Positions 25,557-34,148 of a DNA stretch of 64,000 nucleotides are shown piece by piece; position 1 is the stretch's first letter, and each line of letters starts with the position of its first letter. The position numbers and the translations under genes are program-made. The notes below the pieces were generated by a model. It ran no database searches. It was given only the letters and a program-made list of their open reading frames with translations, and was not told where the DNA came from. The DNA lies in NCBI GenBank assembly GCA_045864775.1, contig BTVR01000001.1, forward strand, positions 1,178,001 to 1,242,000. The letters are read 5' to 3'. Origin of the DNA: Macondimonas sp045864775 (GTDB lineage Bacteria > Pseudomonadota > Gammaproteobacteria > UBA5335).

Positions 25557-26022
25557 CGATCCAACGGTGCACCTCCGTACCGATGTCGCGCGTCTACACC
25601 GCCGCCATTCGGGAATCACCGCGGCTCGGCAACATCCCCTTGCCGTGATCGCGAGGGACGCGAAGCCGCCTGTAGCGATGGGGCCGCAAGCACGGCCCCT
25701 TGGCCTGATTCCCGCTGATGTAAAGCCCGAGCGCCGATGGTGACCTTTTGATGGCTGCGTGCCCCACGACCATTGCGCCCCGATCCGGGGCGTGGTGGAA
25801 TGGCACTTCGCGTTCAACGCCTGAACACGCCCGGCGGTCAGCATAGACGGTGATCTGATCCGCACCGTCATGGCGGTAGCGTGGCGAAACCCGAACCCTC
25901 CGACCCTCCCGCTTCACGTCCGATCCGGCCGGTTGATCAAATACCGTCCTGCCCACTACGTCTGATTGGGAAACGGCCAAGTCGGCGCGCGCATTGCGTT
26001 CGCGCTCCAAAGGAGGTCACCG
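25557..26022. other. 466-bp upstream region of the APS reductase frame
   Basis: No gene. A degenerate GTGATCGCGA repeat lies at about 25643-25681. GGGGCCG (25680-25686) and CGGCCCC can form a hairpin before a GC-poorer stretch, a weak terminator candidate for TA copy 2. The 3' end has a strong AGGAGGT ribosome-binding site at 26011-26017. No convincing promoter hexamers were found. Confidence 0.45.
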
Positions 26023-28026
26023 ATGCCAAGCGCGCCTTCTTACCGAGCCAGTCTGGCGGACACCCTGGCGCTGCTTCAGGAGATCGAACAGCGGCATGCA
26101 CCTGCTGCGCTCTCCAACGGATTCGGCCCCGAAAGCATGATCCTGACGGACCTGATTGCCCGGCACAATCTGGCCATTGACATCTTCAGCCTGGACACCG
26201 GCCGCCTGCCGCCCGAAACCTACCATCTCGCCCAATCGGCACGTCGCCGTTACGGACTGACGATTCATCTTTTCACACCCAAGCCCGAGGAACTCGAACC
26301 TTGGTTGGCCGCGCACGGCCCGGACGCATTCTATGAATCCGTCGAGCGACGCCATGAATGCTGCGCCATCCGCAAGGTGTCCTCACTCAACCGGGCGCTT
26401 GCCGGCCGCAAGGCATGGCTGACCGGACTGCGGCGCGAGCAATCGGCGCATCGATCCGACCTCGAGGCCCGCGAATGGGACGCCACCCATCAGATCCACA
26501 AGTTCAACCCGATGGTCCACTGGACGCACCGAGAGGTCTGGGACTACATCCGGGATTTCGACGTACCGCATAACGCCCTTCATAAACGGGGTTACGCCAG
26601 CATCGGCTGCGCGCCCTGTACCCGCGCGATCACCGCCGGGGAAGACATCCGTGCAGGACGATGGTGGTGGGAACAGGACGACCTCAAGGAATGTGGACTG
26701 CACGTTCCACAAACCGCCAGCATGAGCCAACGCCGCGTGTCCGACCGGCCATCCCGATCCAAGCCATCTCCTCTTTACCTTCCAACCTTTGGGAGATCTG
26801 CCATGAAAATTCTCATTCTCGGCGGCGACGGCTTCTGTGGCTGGCCCACCGCCCTGCACCTGTCCAACCTCGGCCACGAAGTCGCTATCATCGACAACCT
26901 CTCGCGCCGCCAGATCGACATCGAGCTGGAATGCGAATCCCTCACCCCCATCCGCCCCATGGGCGAGCGCCTGCGCGCCTGGAAGGAAGTCTCCGGCCGC
27001 GACATCGCCTTCCACAACTTCAACGTGGCGGTGAACTACCAGCGCCTGCTCGACCTGCTCAAGGACTGGCAACCGCATGCCATCGTCCATTTCGCCGAGC
27101 AGCGCGCCGCGCCCTACTCCATGAAGTCCAGCACCCACAAGCGCTACACGGTGGACAACAACCTCAACGCCACCAACAACGTGCTGGCGGCTGTGGTCGA
27201 AAGCGGGCAGGACATCCACATCGCCCACCTAGGCACCATGGGCGTCTACGGCTACGGCACCGCCGGCATGAAGATCCCCGAGGGCTACCTGCGGGTGAAG
27301 GTGGAAACCGACGATGGCGCACAGATCGAAAACGAGATCCTCTACCCGGCCAACCCGGGCAGCATCTACCACATGACCAAGACGCAGGACCAGTTGCTGT
27401 TCTTCTTCTACAACAAGAACGACAAGGTCCGCGTCACCGACCTGCACCAGGGCATCGTCTGGGGCACGCAGACGAAAGAGACCCGCCAGGATGAACGGCT
27501 CATCAATCGCTTCGACTACGACGGCGATTACGGCACCGTGCTTAATCGCTTCCTGATGCAGGCGGCGGTCGACTACCCGCTCACCGTGCACGGCACCGGC
27601 GGCCAGACCCGTGCCTTCATCCACCTCCAGGACACCGTGCGCTGCATCCAGATTGCCCTGGAAAACCCGCCCCGGCCCGGCGAGCGGGTGCAGATCTTCA
27701 ACCAGATGACCGAGACCCACCGCGTGCGCGACCTGGCGCAGATGATCGTGGACCGCACCGGCGCCAAGATCGACTATCTGCCCAACCCACGCAACGAGGC
27801 GGAGGAGAACGACCTGTACGTGAAAAACGATCGCTTCCTGGCCCTGGGCCTGGAGCCGATCACCCTGGGCGACGGCCTGATGGAAGAGGTCACCGACATC
27901 GCCCGCAAGTACGCCCACCGCTGCGACCGCAGCAAGATCCCCTGCGTGTCGCTGTGGCGGCAGGTCGGCCGACCCGTGGCAGTATTGGCACCAGCCAAAG
28001 ACGCGGCGGAAAATCAAGGCGCATGA
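26023..28026 (+). CDS. APS reductase / UDP-sulfoquinovose synthase in one reading frame
   Basis: A single 667-codon frame. Residues 1-230 are an assimilatory APS reductase of the [4Fe-4S] type: cluster cysteines C113-C114 (HECCAIRK) and C196/C199 (GCAPC), and the catalytic ECGLH at 223-227. It reduces adenylyl sulfate to sulfite. After about 30 linker residues, residues 261-667 are a full-length SQD1/SqdB: NAD motif GGDGFCGW, GTMGVYGYG, and the active-site YHMTK. This enzyme makes UDP-sulfoquinovose from UDP-glucose and sulfite. Start ATG 26023 has AGGAGGT. An internal ATG at 26803 has its own GGGAGA, so two separate proteins are possible. Confidence 0.85.
   Translation: MPSAPSYRASLADTLALLQEIEQRHAPAALSNGFGPESMILTDLIARHNLAIDIFSLDTGRLPPETYHLAQSARRRYGLTIHLFTPKPEELEPWLAAHGPDAFYESVERRHECCAIRKVSSLNRALAGRKAWLTGLRREQSAHRSDLEAREWDATHQIHKFNPMVHWTHREVWDYIRDFDVPHNALHKRGYASIGCAPCTRAITAGEDIRAGRWWWEQDDLKECGLHVPQTASMSQRRVSDRPSRSKPSPLYLPTFGRSAMKILILGGDGFCGWPTALHLSNLGHEVAIIDNLSRRQIDIELECESLTPIRPMGERLRAWKEVSGRDIAFHNFNVAVNYQRLLDLLKDWQPHAIVHFAEQRAAPYSMKSSTHKRYTVDNNLNATNNVLAAVVESGQDIHIAHLGTMGVYGYGTAGMKIPEGYLRVKVETDDGAQIENEILYPANPGSIYHMTKTQDQLLFFFYNKNDKVRVTDLHQGIVWGTQTKETRQDERLINRFDYDGDYGTVLNRFLMQAAVDYPLTVHGTGGQTRAFIHLQDTVRCIQIALENPPRPGERVQIFNQMTETHRVRDLAQMIVDRTGAKIDYLPNPRNEAEENDLYVKNDRFLALGLEPITLGDGLMEEVTDIARKYAHRCDRSKIPCVSLWRQVGRPVAVLAPAKDAAENQGA
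26791..26805 (+). promoter_or_regulatory. Internal ribosome-binding site and start before the SqdB part
   Basis: GGGAGA at 26791-26796 sits 6 nt before ATG 26803 (MKILILGG), the position where stand-alone SqdB proteins begin. Initiation here would give a 407-residue SqdB whether or not the fusion is also made. Confidence 0.5.
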
Positions 28027-28120
28027 GCCTCGATGTCACCGTCGTAGGCGGCGCCGCACCGCGTATCAGTGCGATGCCCCGGCCATACCCCGGCTCAGCT
28101 CAGCAAGGTGCAATTTCGTT

Positions 28121-28834
28121 ATGGGTCTAAAAAACGTGCTTCGAACCGGCCTCAACCGGATGGGCTTCGATGTTGTCCGCCTTCACCGCTCACCCAAACG
28201 CACCTTGCTGGGATTGGCCGGGTTGGACATTGGTACGGTCATCGATGTGGGTGCCAATCAAGGCCAGTTCGCCCGCCTCATCAGTGGATTTTTCCCACGC
28301 GCTCAACTCTACTGCTTCGAGCCGCTGGACAAGCCGTTTGGTCAGCTCAGTGCCTGGGCTCAGACCCAGAATGGCCGGGTGCACTGCCTGCAATTGGCAC
28401 TGGGGGATCAGGAAGGCGAGGCGGAAATGCATCTGCATGAGCAGCACACGCCCTCATCATCGCTGCTTGCGTCCACGACCACTACCCACCGTCTTTTTCC
28501 GCAAACCCAGGCGGAGCGGATGACCCGCATCCGGGTTTCCACCTTGGATCGGGCGCTCGAAGACGCTTTGGATCCCATGCCACGGGAAATTCTGCTCAAG
28601 CTGGATGTGCAGGGCTTCGAGGACCGCGTCCTGCGTGGGAGCACGCGGGTGCTTTCGCAGTGCCGCGCCGTTGTGTTGGAGGCCTGCCTGGATCCGCTCT
28701 ACGAGGGACAGGCCGATTTTCTCGGTCTTGCGCAATTTCTTCGCGAGGCGGGTTTTACGTATGCCGGGAATCTCGACCAAAACTATGGGGACGACGGGCG
28801 GGTAGTTTTTCTTGACGCTGTGTTTGTGAAATGA
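28121..28834 (+). CDS. FkbM family methyltransferase
   Basis: A 237-residue SAM-dependent methyltransferase. Motif I is TVIDVGANQGQFARL, then LYCFEPLDKP, and the FkbM signature ILLKLDVQGFEDRVLRG. FkbM enzymes O-methylate sugars or polyketides. In this locus a sugar hydroxyl of the glycan is the likely target. Follows the SqdB frame by 94 nt and overlaps the next gene as ATGA. Confidence 0.88.
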   Translation: MGLKNVLRTGLNRMGFDVVRLHRSPKRTLLGLAGLDIGTVIDVGANQGQFARLISGFFPRAQLYCFEPLDKPFGQLSAWAQTQNGRVHCLQLALGDQEGEAEMHLHEQHTPSSSLLASTTTTHRLFPQTQAERMTRIRVSTLDRALEDALDPMPREILLKLDVQGFEDRVLRGSTRVLSQCRAVVLEACLDPLYEGQADFLGLAQFLREAGFTYAGNLDQNYGDDGRVVFLDAVFVK

Positions 28835-29745
28835 CCATGCCTTTGCCGCTGTGTCCCGACTGCTCCGGAGAAACACGGTTGATTGGACCGATTCCGGCAA
28901 CCGACATTTTTGCCGGGCGGGCATTAGAGCGTCCGCTCCCCGGTGGGAGTCTTTACCAATGTCGCAGATGCCGGCTCGGCTTTCGCTGGCCACGGTTGGT
29001 CAAGGACGAACTCGATGCTCTCTACAAAGAGGGCAATGAAAACACTTGGAGTACGTCTGGCGACTCTCGCACCGATTGGCTTATCGCTCGGGACTGGCTT
29101 ACACAAGGACTCCCTGAGGGAAGTCGTATCCTCGACGTGGGCTGTTTTGATGGTGGGTTTCTGGAGCCGCTTGTTGCGTCGTACCGCTGCTGTGGCATCG
29201 AAATTCACCCGAAGGCGCGCGATCGAGCCAAACAGAAGGGAATAGAAGTCATTGGCAGTGACTTTTCCGAAGTTGATGGTGACTTCGACTGCATCACCGC
29301 GTTTGATGTCATCGAACATGTGGCGCGGCCGCGATCCTTTCTCGCTGACTGCCTTGCGGCGATACGGCCTGGTGGATGGGTGCTCGTTTCAACCGGCAAC
29401 CTGGATGCCTTCACCTTCCGCATCATGGGTGGCCGATATTGGTATTGCACCATCGCCGAGCATATCTCCTTCGTCAGCCCGGCGTGGTTCAAAGCAATCA
29501 CCGAAAGCGAAGGCAATCAGGTCTTGAAGCAGGCAACTTTCGTTCACGGTTCCACATCGCCGGTGCGGCGTCTGAGGGAAGCGGCGAATAATTTTCTGTA
29601 CCGCACCGCGCCTTGGGGATTTCGCGGTCTTCGGAAGCTCGGCATGGGAGGCAAAGCGGTGCGCACCCATCCGGAGTTGGCCGATCACCCGCCCGGCTGG
29701 GGCAGCGCAAAGGACCATTTCATGGTGCTGGTTCAAAAGTCATGA
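28831..29745 (+). CDS. Class I SAM methyltransferase with N-terminal zinc ribbon
   Basis: 304 residues. An N-terminal CPDC...CRRC pair (residues 8-11 and about 44-47) suggests a zinc ribbon. Then motif I RILDVGCFDGGFL, acidic GIEIHPKA, and FDVIEHVARP with LRPGGW-like IRPGGWVLVSTG. Resembles methyltransferases found in nucleotide-sugar and glycan clusters. Substrate unknown. Translationally coupled to both neighbours through ATGA overlaps. Confidence 0.85.
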   Translation: MTMPLPLCPDCSGETRLIGPIPATDIFAGRALERPLPGGSLYQCRRCRLGFRWPRLVKDELDALYKEGNENTWSTSGDSRTDWLIARDWLTQGLPEGSRILDVGCFDGGFLEPLVASYRCCGIEIHPKARDRAKQKGIEVIGSDFSEVDGDFDCITAFDVIEHVARPRSFLADCLAAIRPGGWVLVSTGNLDAFTFRIMGGRYWYCTIAEHISFVSPAWFKAITESEGNQVLKQATFVHGSTSPVRRLREAANNFLYRTAPWGFRGLRKLGMGGKAVRTHPELADHPPGWGSAKDHFMVLVQKS

Positions 29746-31241
29746 CCAGGTCCTTGAGCAGCAATGCCGCCGCCAATATCGTTCAGGCGCTCGCCGGCGC
29801 TGCCCTGCTGTTCGCGCTCTATCGCTACATCAACGCTACGCTGGGTGTCGAGCAGTTGGGCGTATGGTCGGTGGTGCTGGCAACCGCTTCGGCTTCGCGC
29901 TTGGCGGACCTGGGCCTGAGCGCCGGGGTGACCCGCTTCGTCGCCCGCGATCGGGCACGTGGCGAGGCGGAGCGCGCCGGACAGGTGATCGACACCGCGG
30001 TTCTGACCCTGATGGTTGCGGTCGGCGCGGTGCTGCCGCTGCTCTATCCGCTCATCGCCGGGCTGCTGCCGCGCCTTTTCGACGGGGAGCATTTGGGGGG
30101 CGCGATGGAAATCCTGCCCTATGCGTTGATGTCGCTGTGGCTGACGATCGTCGGCGCGGTGTTTCAGGGGGGGCTCGACGGCTGTCAGCGCATGGATTTG
30201 CGCGCCGGGCTGGTGGTGACCGGGCAAGCACTGCTGCTGGCGTTGGCCATTTGGCTGGTGCCGCGATTCGGGCTGGTCGGGCTCGCCTGGGCGCAGATCG
30301 GGCAGGGGCTGTTTTTGGCGGGGGCCGGGCGGTGGCTGTTGCGTCGCGCACTGCCGGCCTTGCCACGCTTGCCCCGAAAATGGAGCAGGCCCGTGTTGCG
30401 TGAAATGCTGGGTTATGGCGCCAACGTGCAGGCCGCCACGGTATTCATGCTGCTGTTGGACCCTGTCGCCAAGGCGCTGATGGCCCGCTTCGGCGGCCCC
30501 GCGGCGGCGGGCTTCTTCGAGATGGCCAATCAGGTGGTGCTCAAGGTCCGCGCGCTGATCGTCAGCGCCAATCAGGCAATTGTCCCCCATGTGGCCGCAT
30601 TGGCGGAGGCCGAGCCCGCCCGTCTGACGCGCCTGTATCGGGATAACATGCGCCTGCTGGTCTTCGTCACCCTGCCCGTGTTCGCACTCCTGATCGCATG
30701 GGCGGGCGGGCTCTCCTGGCTGCTGGTTGGCGCCTACCAGCCCGCGTTCGTGTTCTTGATCACGCTCCTCGCCGTCGCTTGGGGTGCCAACATCTTCGCC
30801 GGCCCCGCCTACTTCACCAATCTGGGCGCAGGCCATGTGGGATGGAATACGCTGTCGCACGTGCTGATGGGCGCCCTCAACGCCGGCCTGGGCTGGCTGC
30901 TCGGGAGCAGGTACGGTGCACATGGCGTGGCCTTTGGCTATGCCATCGCCGTGATCGCCGGCTCCACCATGCTCATCGGCGCGTATGGGTATCGCCATCG
31001 CGTGCACCATCGCGAGCGTTGCCACGCCGGATTGACGCATGGGCACCTGTCGCTCATTGGCGCGTCGCTGGCGGTAGCGATCTTCGGCTGGCTGCTCCCT
31101 TTGCGGCAAGAAGGTGATGAGCCGGCCTTGGCTCTGATCGGCCTGCTGTTGCCGCCGCTTGTCCTCGGCGTATCGGTTTGGTGTCACCCGGTTCGACGTC
31201 AGCTATTCGAATCCCTGTCGGCGCGGAAGGTACGAATATGA
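29742..31241 (+). CDS. Polysaccharide flippase (Wzx-like, MOP superfamily)
   Basis: A 499-residue membrane protein with about 12-14 hydrophobic segments, starting with LSSNAAANIVQALAGAALLF and LADLGLSAGVTRFVARD, the pattern of PST/MATE-type Wzx transporters. It would flip undecaprenyl-linked glycan units across the inner membrane. The ATG at 29742 overlaps the upstream stop as ATGA. The frame's extension upstream is a shadow of the methyltransferase. Confidence 0.88.
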   Translation: MTRSLSSNAAANIVQALAGAALLFALYRYINATLGVEQLGVWSVVLATASASRLADLGLSAGVTRFVARDRARGEAERAGQVIDTAVLTLMVAVGAVLPLLYPLIAGLLPRLFDGEHLGGAMEILPYALMSLWLTIVGAVFQGGLDGCQRMDLRAGLVVTGQALLLALAIWLVPRFGLVGLAWAQIGQGLFLAGAGRWLLRRALPALPRLPRKWSRPVLREMLGYGANVQAATVFMLLLDPVAKALMARFGGPAAAGFFEMANQVVLKVRALIVSANQAIVPHVAALAEAEPARLTRLYRDNMRLLVFVTLPVFALLIAWAGGLSWLLVGAYQPAFVFLITLLAVAWGANIFAGPAYFTNLGAGHVGWNTLSHVLMGALNAGLGWLLGSRYGAHGVAFGYAIAVIAGSTMLIGAYGYRHRVHHRERCHAGLTHGHLSLIGASLAVAIFGWLLPLRQEGDEPALALIGLLLPPLVLGVSVWCHPVRRQLFESLSARKVRI

Positions 31242-31465
31242 AGCCTGCACTTCGGCGATGCCTTGTGCGCCCAGTGTCATTGGGTTTCCGCTGCCTCGGT
31301 GTGGTTCGACGTGCTTGTCGAATTGAAGGGTGGGCGCGCGTGCTCCGTGAAGCGCGTTGGAAAGCCGGGCTTGCTGCCCTGGGTAAAGGGATGATCAATC
31401 GTCGTTGGGGGACAATCCTCAACAGGGATCACGCCCATCTGTTGAACAAGGATAAATCGTCGTGA
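31238..31465 (+). CDS. Small protein between flippase and glycosyltransferase, unknown
   Basis: A 75-residue basic frame. Its start overlaps the wzx stop as ATGA and its stop overlaps the GTG start of the next glycosyltransferase as GTGA. Such coupling on both sides suggests a real gene. The product (MKPALRRCLVRPVSLGFRC... then GLAALGKGMINRRWG) has no motif I can assign. It could be the N-terminal remnant of an acyltransferase or other sugar-modifying enzyme. Confidence 0.5.
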   Translation: MKPALRRCLVRPVSLGFRCLGVVRRACRIEGWARVLREARWKAGLAALGKGMINRRWGTILNRDHAHLLNKDKSS

Positions 31466-32709
31466 ACGTGCTCGTCTTGGAACCGCACGCCAATGGTCAC
31501 CATGGGCCGTACCTGCAGTGGATGGCAAGGGGCCTAGTTGAGCGCGGTTTCAGGGTCACTGTCGTCACTCTGCCGGAGTCGCTCGCTCACCCGTCCATGC
31601 AGATGCTCGACGATGCATCGCATGTGGATGAACAAACGAACTTACGCATCATCGGTGCTGACAACCCTCCTTTCCAAATCGCTCGCCAGGGCGGTAGTGC
31701 CGGCCTCGCGGCGAGAGAAGTGGCATATTGGCGGTTGTTCAGGGCGTGGTACAAGGCACATGCCGAAACCGTGCGGCCGGACGTGGTTTTCCTTCCTTAC
31801 CTGGATTACTGCCTGTATGCCATCGGCTTGCTTGGCTCGCCCTTCGGAAGCTGCCCATGGGCGGGACTGGCTATGCGTCCGTCGTTTCACTATCGACACA
31901 TGGGCGTGATCGCGCCTCGGCCGTCATTGGCGGCGTTAAAAAAAGCGCTCTTCTTCCGCCTTCTGCGAAACCGGAACCTCCGCCGTCTATTGACCATCGA
32001 CGAGCCCCTTTCTCAGTACCTCGCCGCTCGCCCAGCCTTGGCAGCTAAAGCCGCATTTCTGCGGGAGCCAGCGGAGCTCGCGGATTCGCCCGATCGGGAT
32101 GAAGCGAAGCATCGATTGGGTCTGCCGGGGGAGCGCAAACTCCTTCTTGTCTACGGCGCGGTCACGGCGCGCAAGGGCGTACGCGAGCTTCTGCTCGCCC
32201 TTGCCAAACCGGCCTTTCCGCCATCGGTCGATGTGCTCCTTGCCGGCAAGGTCTCCCCGGAGATTCACCAAGCGCTTGCGAACCCGGCGGTTGCGCCGCT
32301 GGTCGCTCAGAGGCGCGTTCGACTGCTGGACCGATTCATCGAAACCCAAGAGGAACCCCTCCTGTTCTCCGCGGCAGATATCGTCTGGATAGGCTACCGT
32401 GGGCACTACACAGCTAGTGGCGTTCTGGTGCAGGCGGCGAGCGCCGGTCGTCCCGTAATTGCGTGCGAGGAAGGTATCATCGGCTGGCAGACGCGGCGGC
32501 ACGGGCTAGGTGAAGTGGTAAAACCTGAAGATCCTGCCGCAGTATGTGCGGCCATTGGCGCTCTGCTGCAAGGCCCGCCAGCCCGAAAAGTCTGTGCGGA
32601 TGTCGGCCCTGCATTCCGAAGCAGTTTTGCTAGCGCATGCGACGCCTTGGTTGCGGCGATCACCGGAAGCGCCGCGGATACCATTTTAGGTGCGTCCCAT
32701 GCAGCCTAA
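31462..32709 (+). CDS. Glycosyltransferase, family 4 type
   Basis: 415 residues with a GT-B fold: an N-terminal domain starting VLVLEPHANGHHGPYLQW, and a C-terminal donor domain with LLLVYGAVTARKGVRELL, SAADIVWIGYRG and an ASGVLVQAASAGRPVIACEEG block. Predicted to add a sugar to the growing lipid-linked unit. GTG start at 31462, preceded by AAGGAT. Donor and acceptor unknown. Confidence 0.78.
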   Translation: MNVLVLEPHANGHHGPYLQWMARGLVERGFRVTVVTLPESLAHPSMQMLDDASHVDEQTNLRIIGADNPPFQIARQGGSAGLAAREVAYWRLFRAWYKAHAETVRPDVVFLPYLDYCLYAIGLLGSPFGSCPWAGLAMRPSFHYRHMGVIAPRPSLAALKKALFFRLLRNRNLRRLLTIDEPLSQYLAARPALAAKAAFLREPAELADSPDRDEAKHRLGLPGERKLLLVYGAVTARKGVRELLLALAKPAFPPSVDVLLAGKVSPEIHQALANPAVAPLVAQRRVRLLDRFIETQEEPLLFSAADIVWIGYRGHYTASGVLVQAASAGRPVIACEEGIIGWQTRRHGLGEVVKPEDPAAVCAAIGALLQGPPARKVCADVGPAFRSSFASACDALVAAITGSAADTILGASHAA

Positions 32710-34105
32710 CCTAGAAGCTAAAAGGCCACTTTCCTGGTCTGTTACCGACTTCAGGAAGCCCAGCACCAATCGGCTGGTTTTACTGGTCGGATTTCTCTTG
32801 CCGCTCGCACTTGACGTAAAAAAGATAGGCGAGGAAGGTAGCAGTGCGCTGCAAACTCTGCTGGTGGCGGTTTCGCTACTGTGTGGCGCAGTTTATGTCA
32901 TGGCCGAATGGCTATCGCGTGACATCCGCAGTTCGAGTTCAGCGCTGCGAACCGTGAACGCATTATGGTGGACATATATCGCGCTTACCCCATTGCCGAT
33001 GCTGTTCTGGGGCGTCGACCCGGTACATTACCTGAAAGTTCTGCTGCCTTATGTGCTGTTTGGCGCAGGGCTGACCGTCATGGTGGCAGTAGAGCGACGG
33101 CGCGTGGACCCGGCATATTTGGTCGATATCCTGTTATGGGCATGCTTGCTTTCCACGTTGTGGCGCGTTCTCTATGCCATCGCCATCAGCGGCCTCGCCA
33201 TAGAGACCATCCGCTGGCAGATCCTAGGACCAGGTGTTCCATTTCTGATTGGCTACGGCGTTGCCGGCCTCTATTTGCGCAGACGTCGCACCCTGTCCGC
33301 AATAGCCTTGTCGATCGGATTGGCCGTCGCCCTGCTGGCCATTACGCGGTCCTACGTCATCAGTGCAGCCTTCGTACTTGCCGGGCTGTTAATTGTGGAT
33401 TCGAGACGACGTTCGGCGCGACGTGCCGCGAGGACCGGGGCTAGGCTGCTTGTATCGGTTGCAGTGATTGCGACGATCGCCGTAGTACTGACGGATGCCG
33501 TACGCCCAGGTTTCTTGGAAGTTTGGTTTGCCCGGCTGTTTCACCAGCAAGCGGAAGGTGGCTTAGACATCACTCTGATAACGCGGCTTGCGGAATACAA
33601 CGGCCAGATCGAAGCCTTCACGCGCAACGTGTGGACCTTTATTTTTGGCAACGGAATCGGCGCTGACTACGCCGCGGACACCAGTGTCCTACAGTTGCTT
33701 CCATTCCAGGTCGAGCACACGACGCACTGGTTCGCAGGTCATTCTACTTGGGTCTACCCTTTTTTTGCGGGCGGCCTTCTTTTCGGACTGCTCATAGTGC
33801 TTGTGGTTCTAGGCGGTGTTGTTAGGGCATTCACCGCGGCTTCCATAAATGCAACCAAACATGGATCTCGGGATGCGGTGCTAGTGTTGACTGTATACCT
33901 GGCTTATGTCGGGCAAAGCTTCACGGCAAACCTCTTTCACGAGCGCTATACCGGGGTGATTCTCGGGATAGTGGTTGGGGCTTCGCTGATCTACGCAGGG
34001 AGGGTTCGGGCAGTGAAGGTCAGAGAACGGGGCAAAGTCTTGCAATCAAGCAGCGAGGGCGCGGCGTCTGTTGGATCAATGGGGCGCGACTTGGCCCGTG
34101 CGTGA
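32690..34105 (+). CDS. O-antigen polymerase/ligase-like membrane protein
   Basis: 471 residues with about ten or more hydrophobic segments and a large loop near residues 280-360 (LITRLAEYNGQIEAF, GNGIGADYA, HTTHWFAGHSTWVYPFFAGG). That is the usual plan of Wzy polymerases and WaaL ligases, so it probably joins repeat units. GTG at 32690 or ATG at 32699 may be the start. The gene is visibly lower in GC than the sulfo-sugar and housekeeping genes, typical of transferred polymerase genes. Confidence 0.78.
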   Translation: MRPMQPNLEAKRPLSWSVTDFRKPSTNRLVLLVGFLLPLALDVKKIGEEGSSALQTLLVAVSLLCGAVYVMAEWLSRDIRSSSSALRTVNALWWTYIALTPLPMLFWGVDPVHYLKVLLPYVLFGAGLTVMVAVERRRVDPAYLVDILLWACLLSTLWRVLYAIAISGLAIETIRWQILGPGVPFLIGYGVAGLYLRRRRTLSAIALSIGLAVALLAITRSYVISAAFVLAGLLIVDSRRRSARRAARTGARLLVSVAVIATIAVVLTDAVRPGFLEVWFARLFHQQAEGGLDITLITRLAEYNGQIEAFTRNVWTFIFGNGIGADYAADTSVLQLLPFQVEHTTHWFAGHSTWVYPFFAGGLLFGLLIVLVVLGGVVRAFTAASINATKHGSRDAVLVLTVYLAYVGQSFTANLFHERYTGVILGIVVGASLIYAGRVRAVKVRERGKVLQSSSEGAASVGSMGRDLARA

Positions 34106-34148
34106 ATTTCTTTCCGGAAACATCCTGCTGTGGGCGGAGAAATAGCGC

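Noticed and set aside
29733..31187. 484-codon minus-strand frame across wzx
   Set aside because: Antisense shadow of the flippase. The product is His/Gln/Arg-rich without a recognisable fold.
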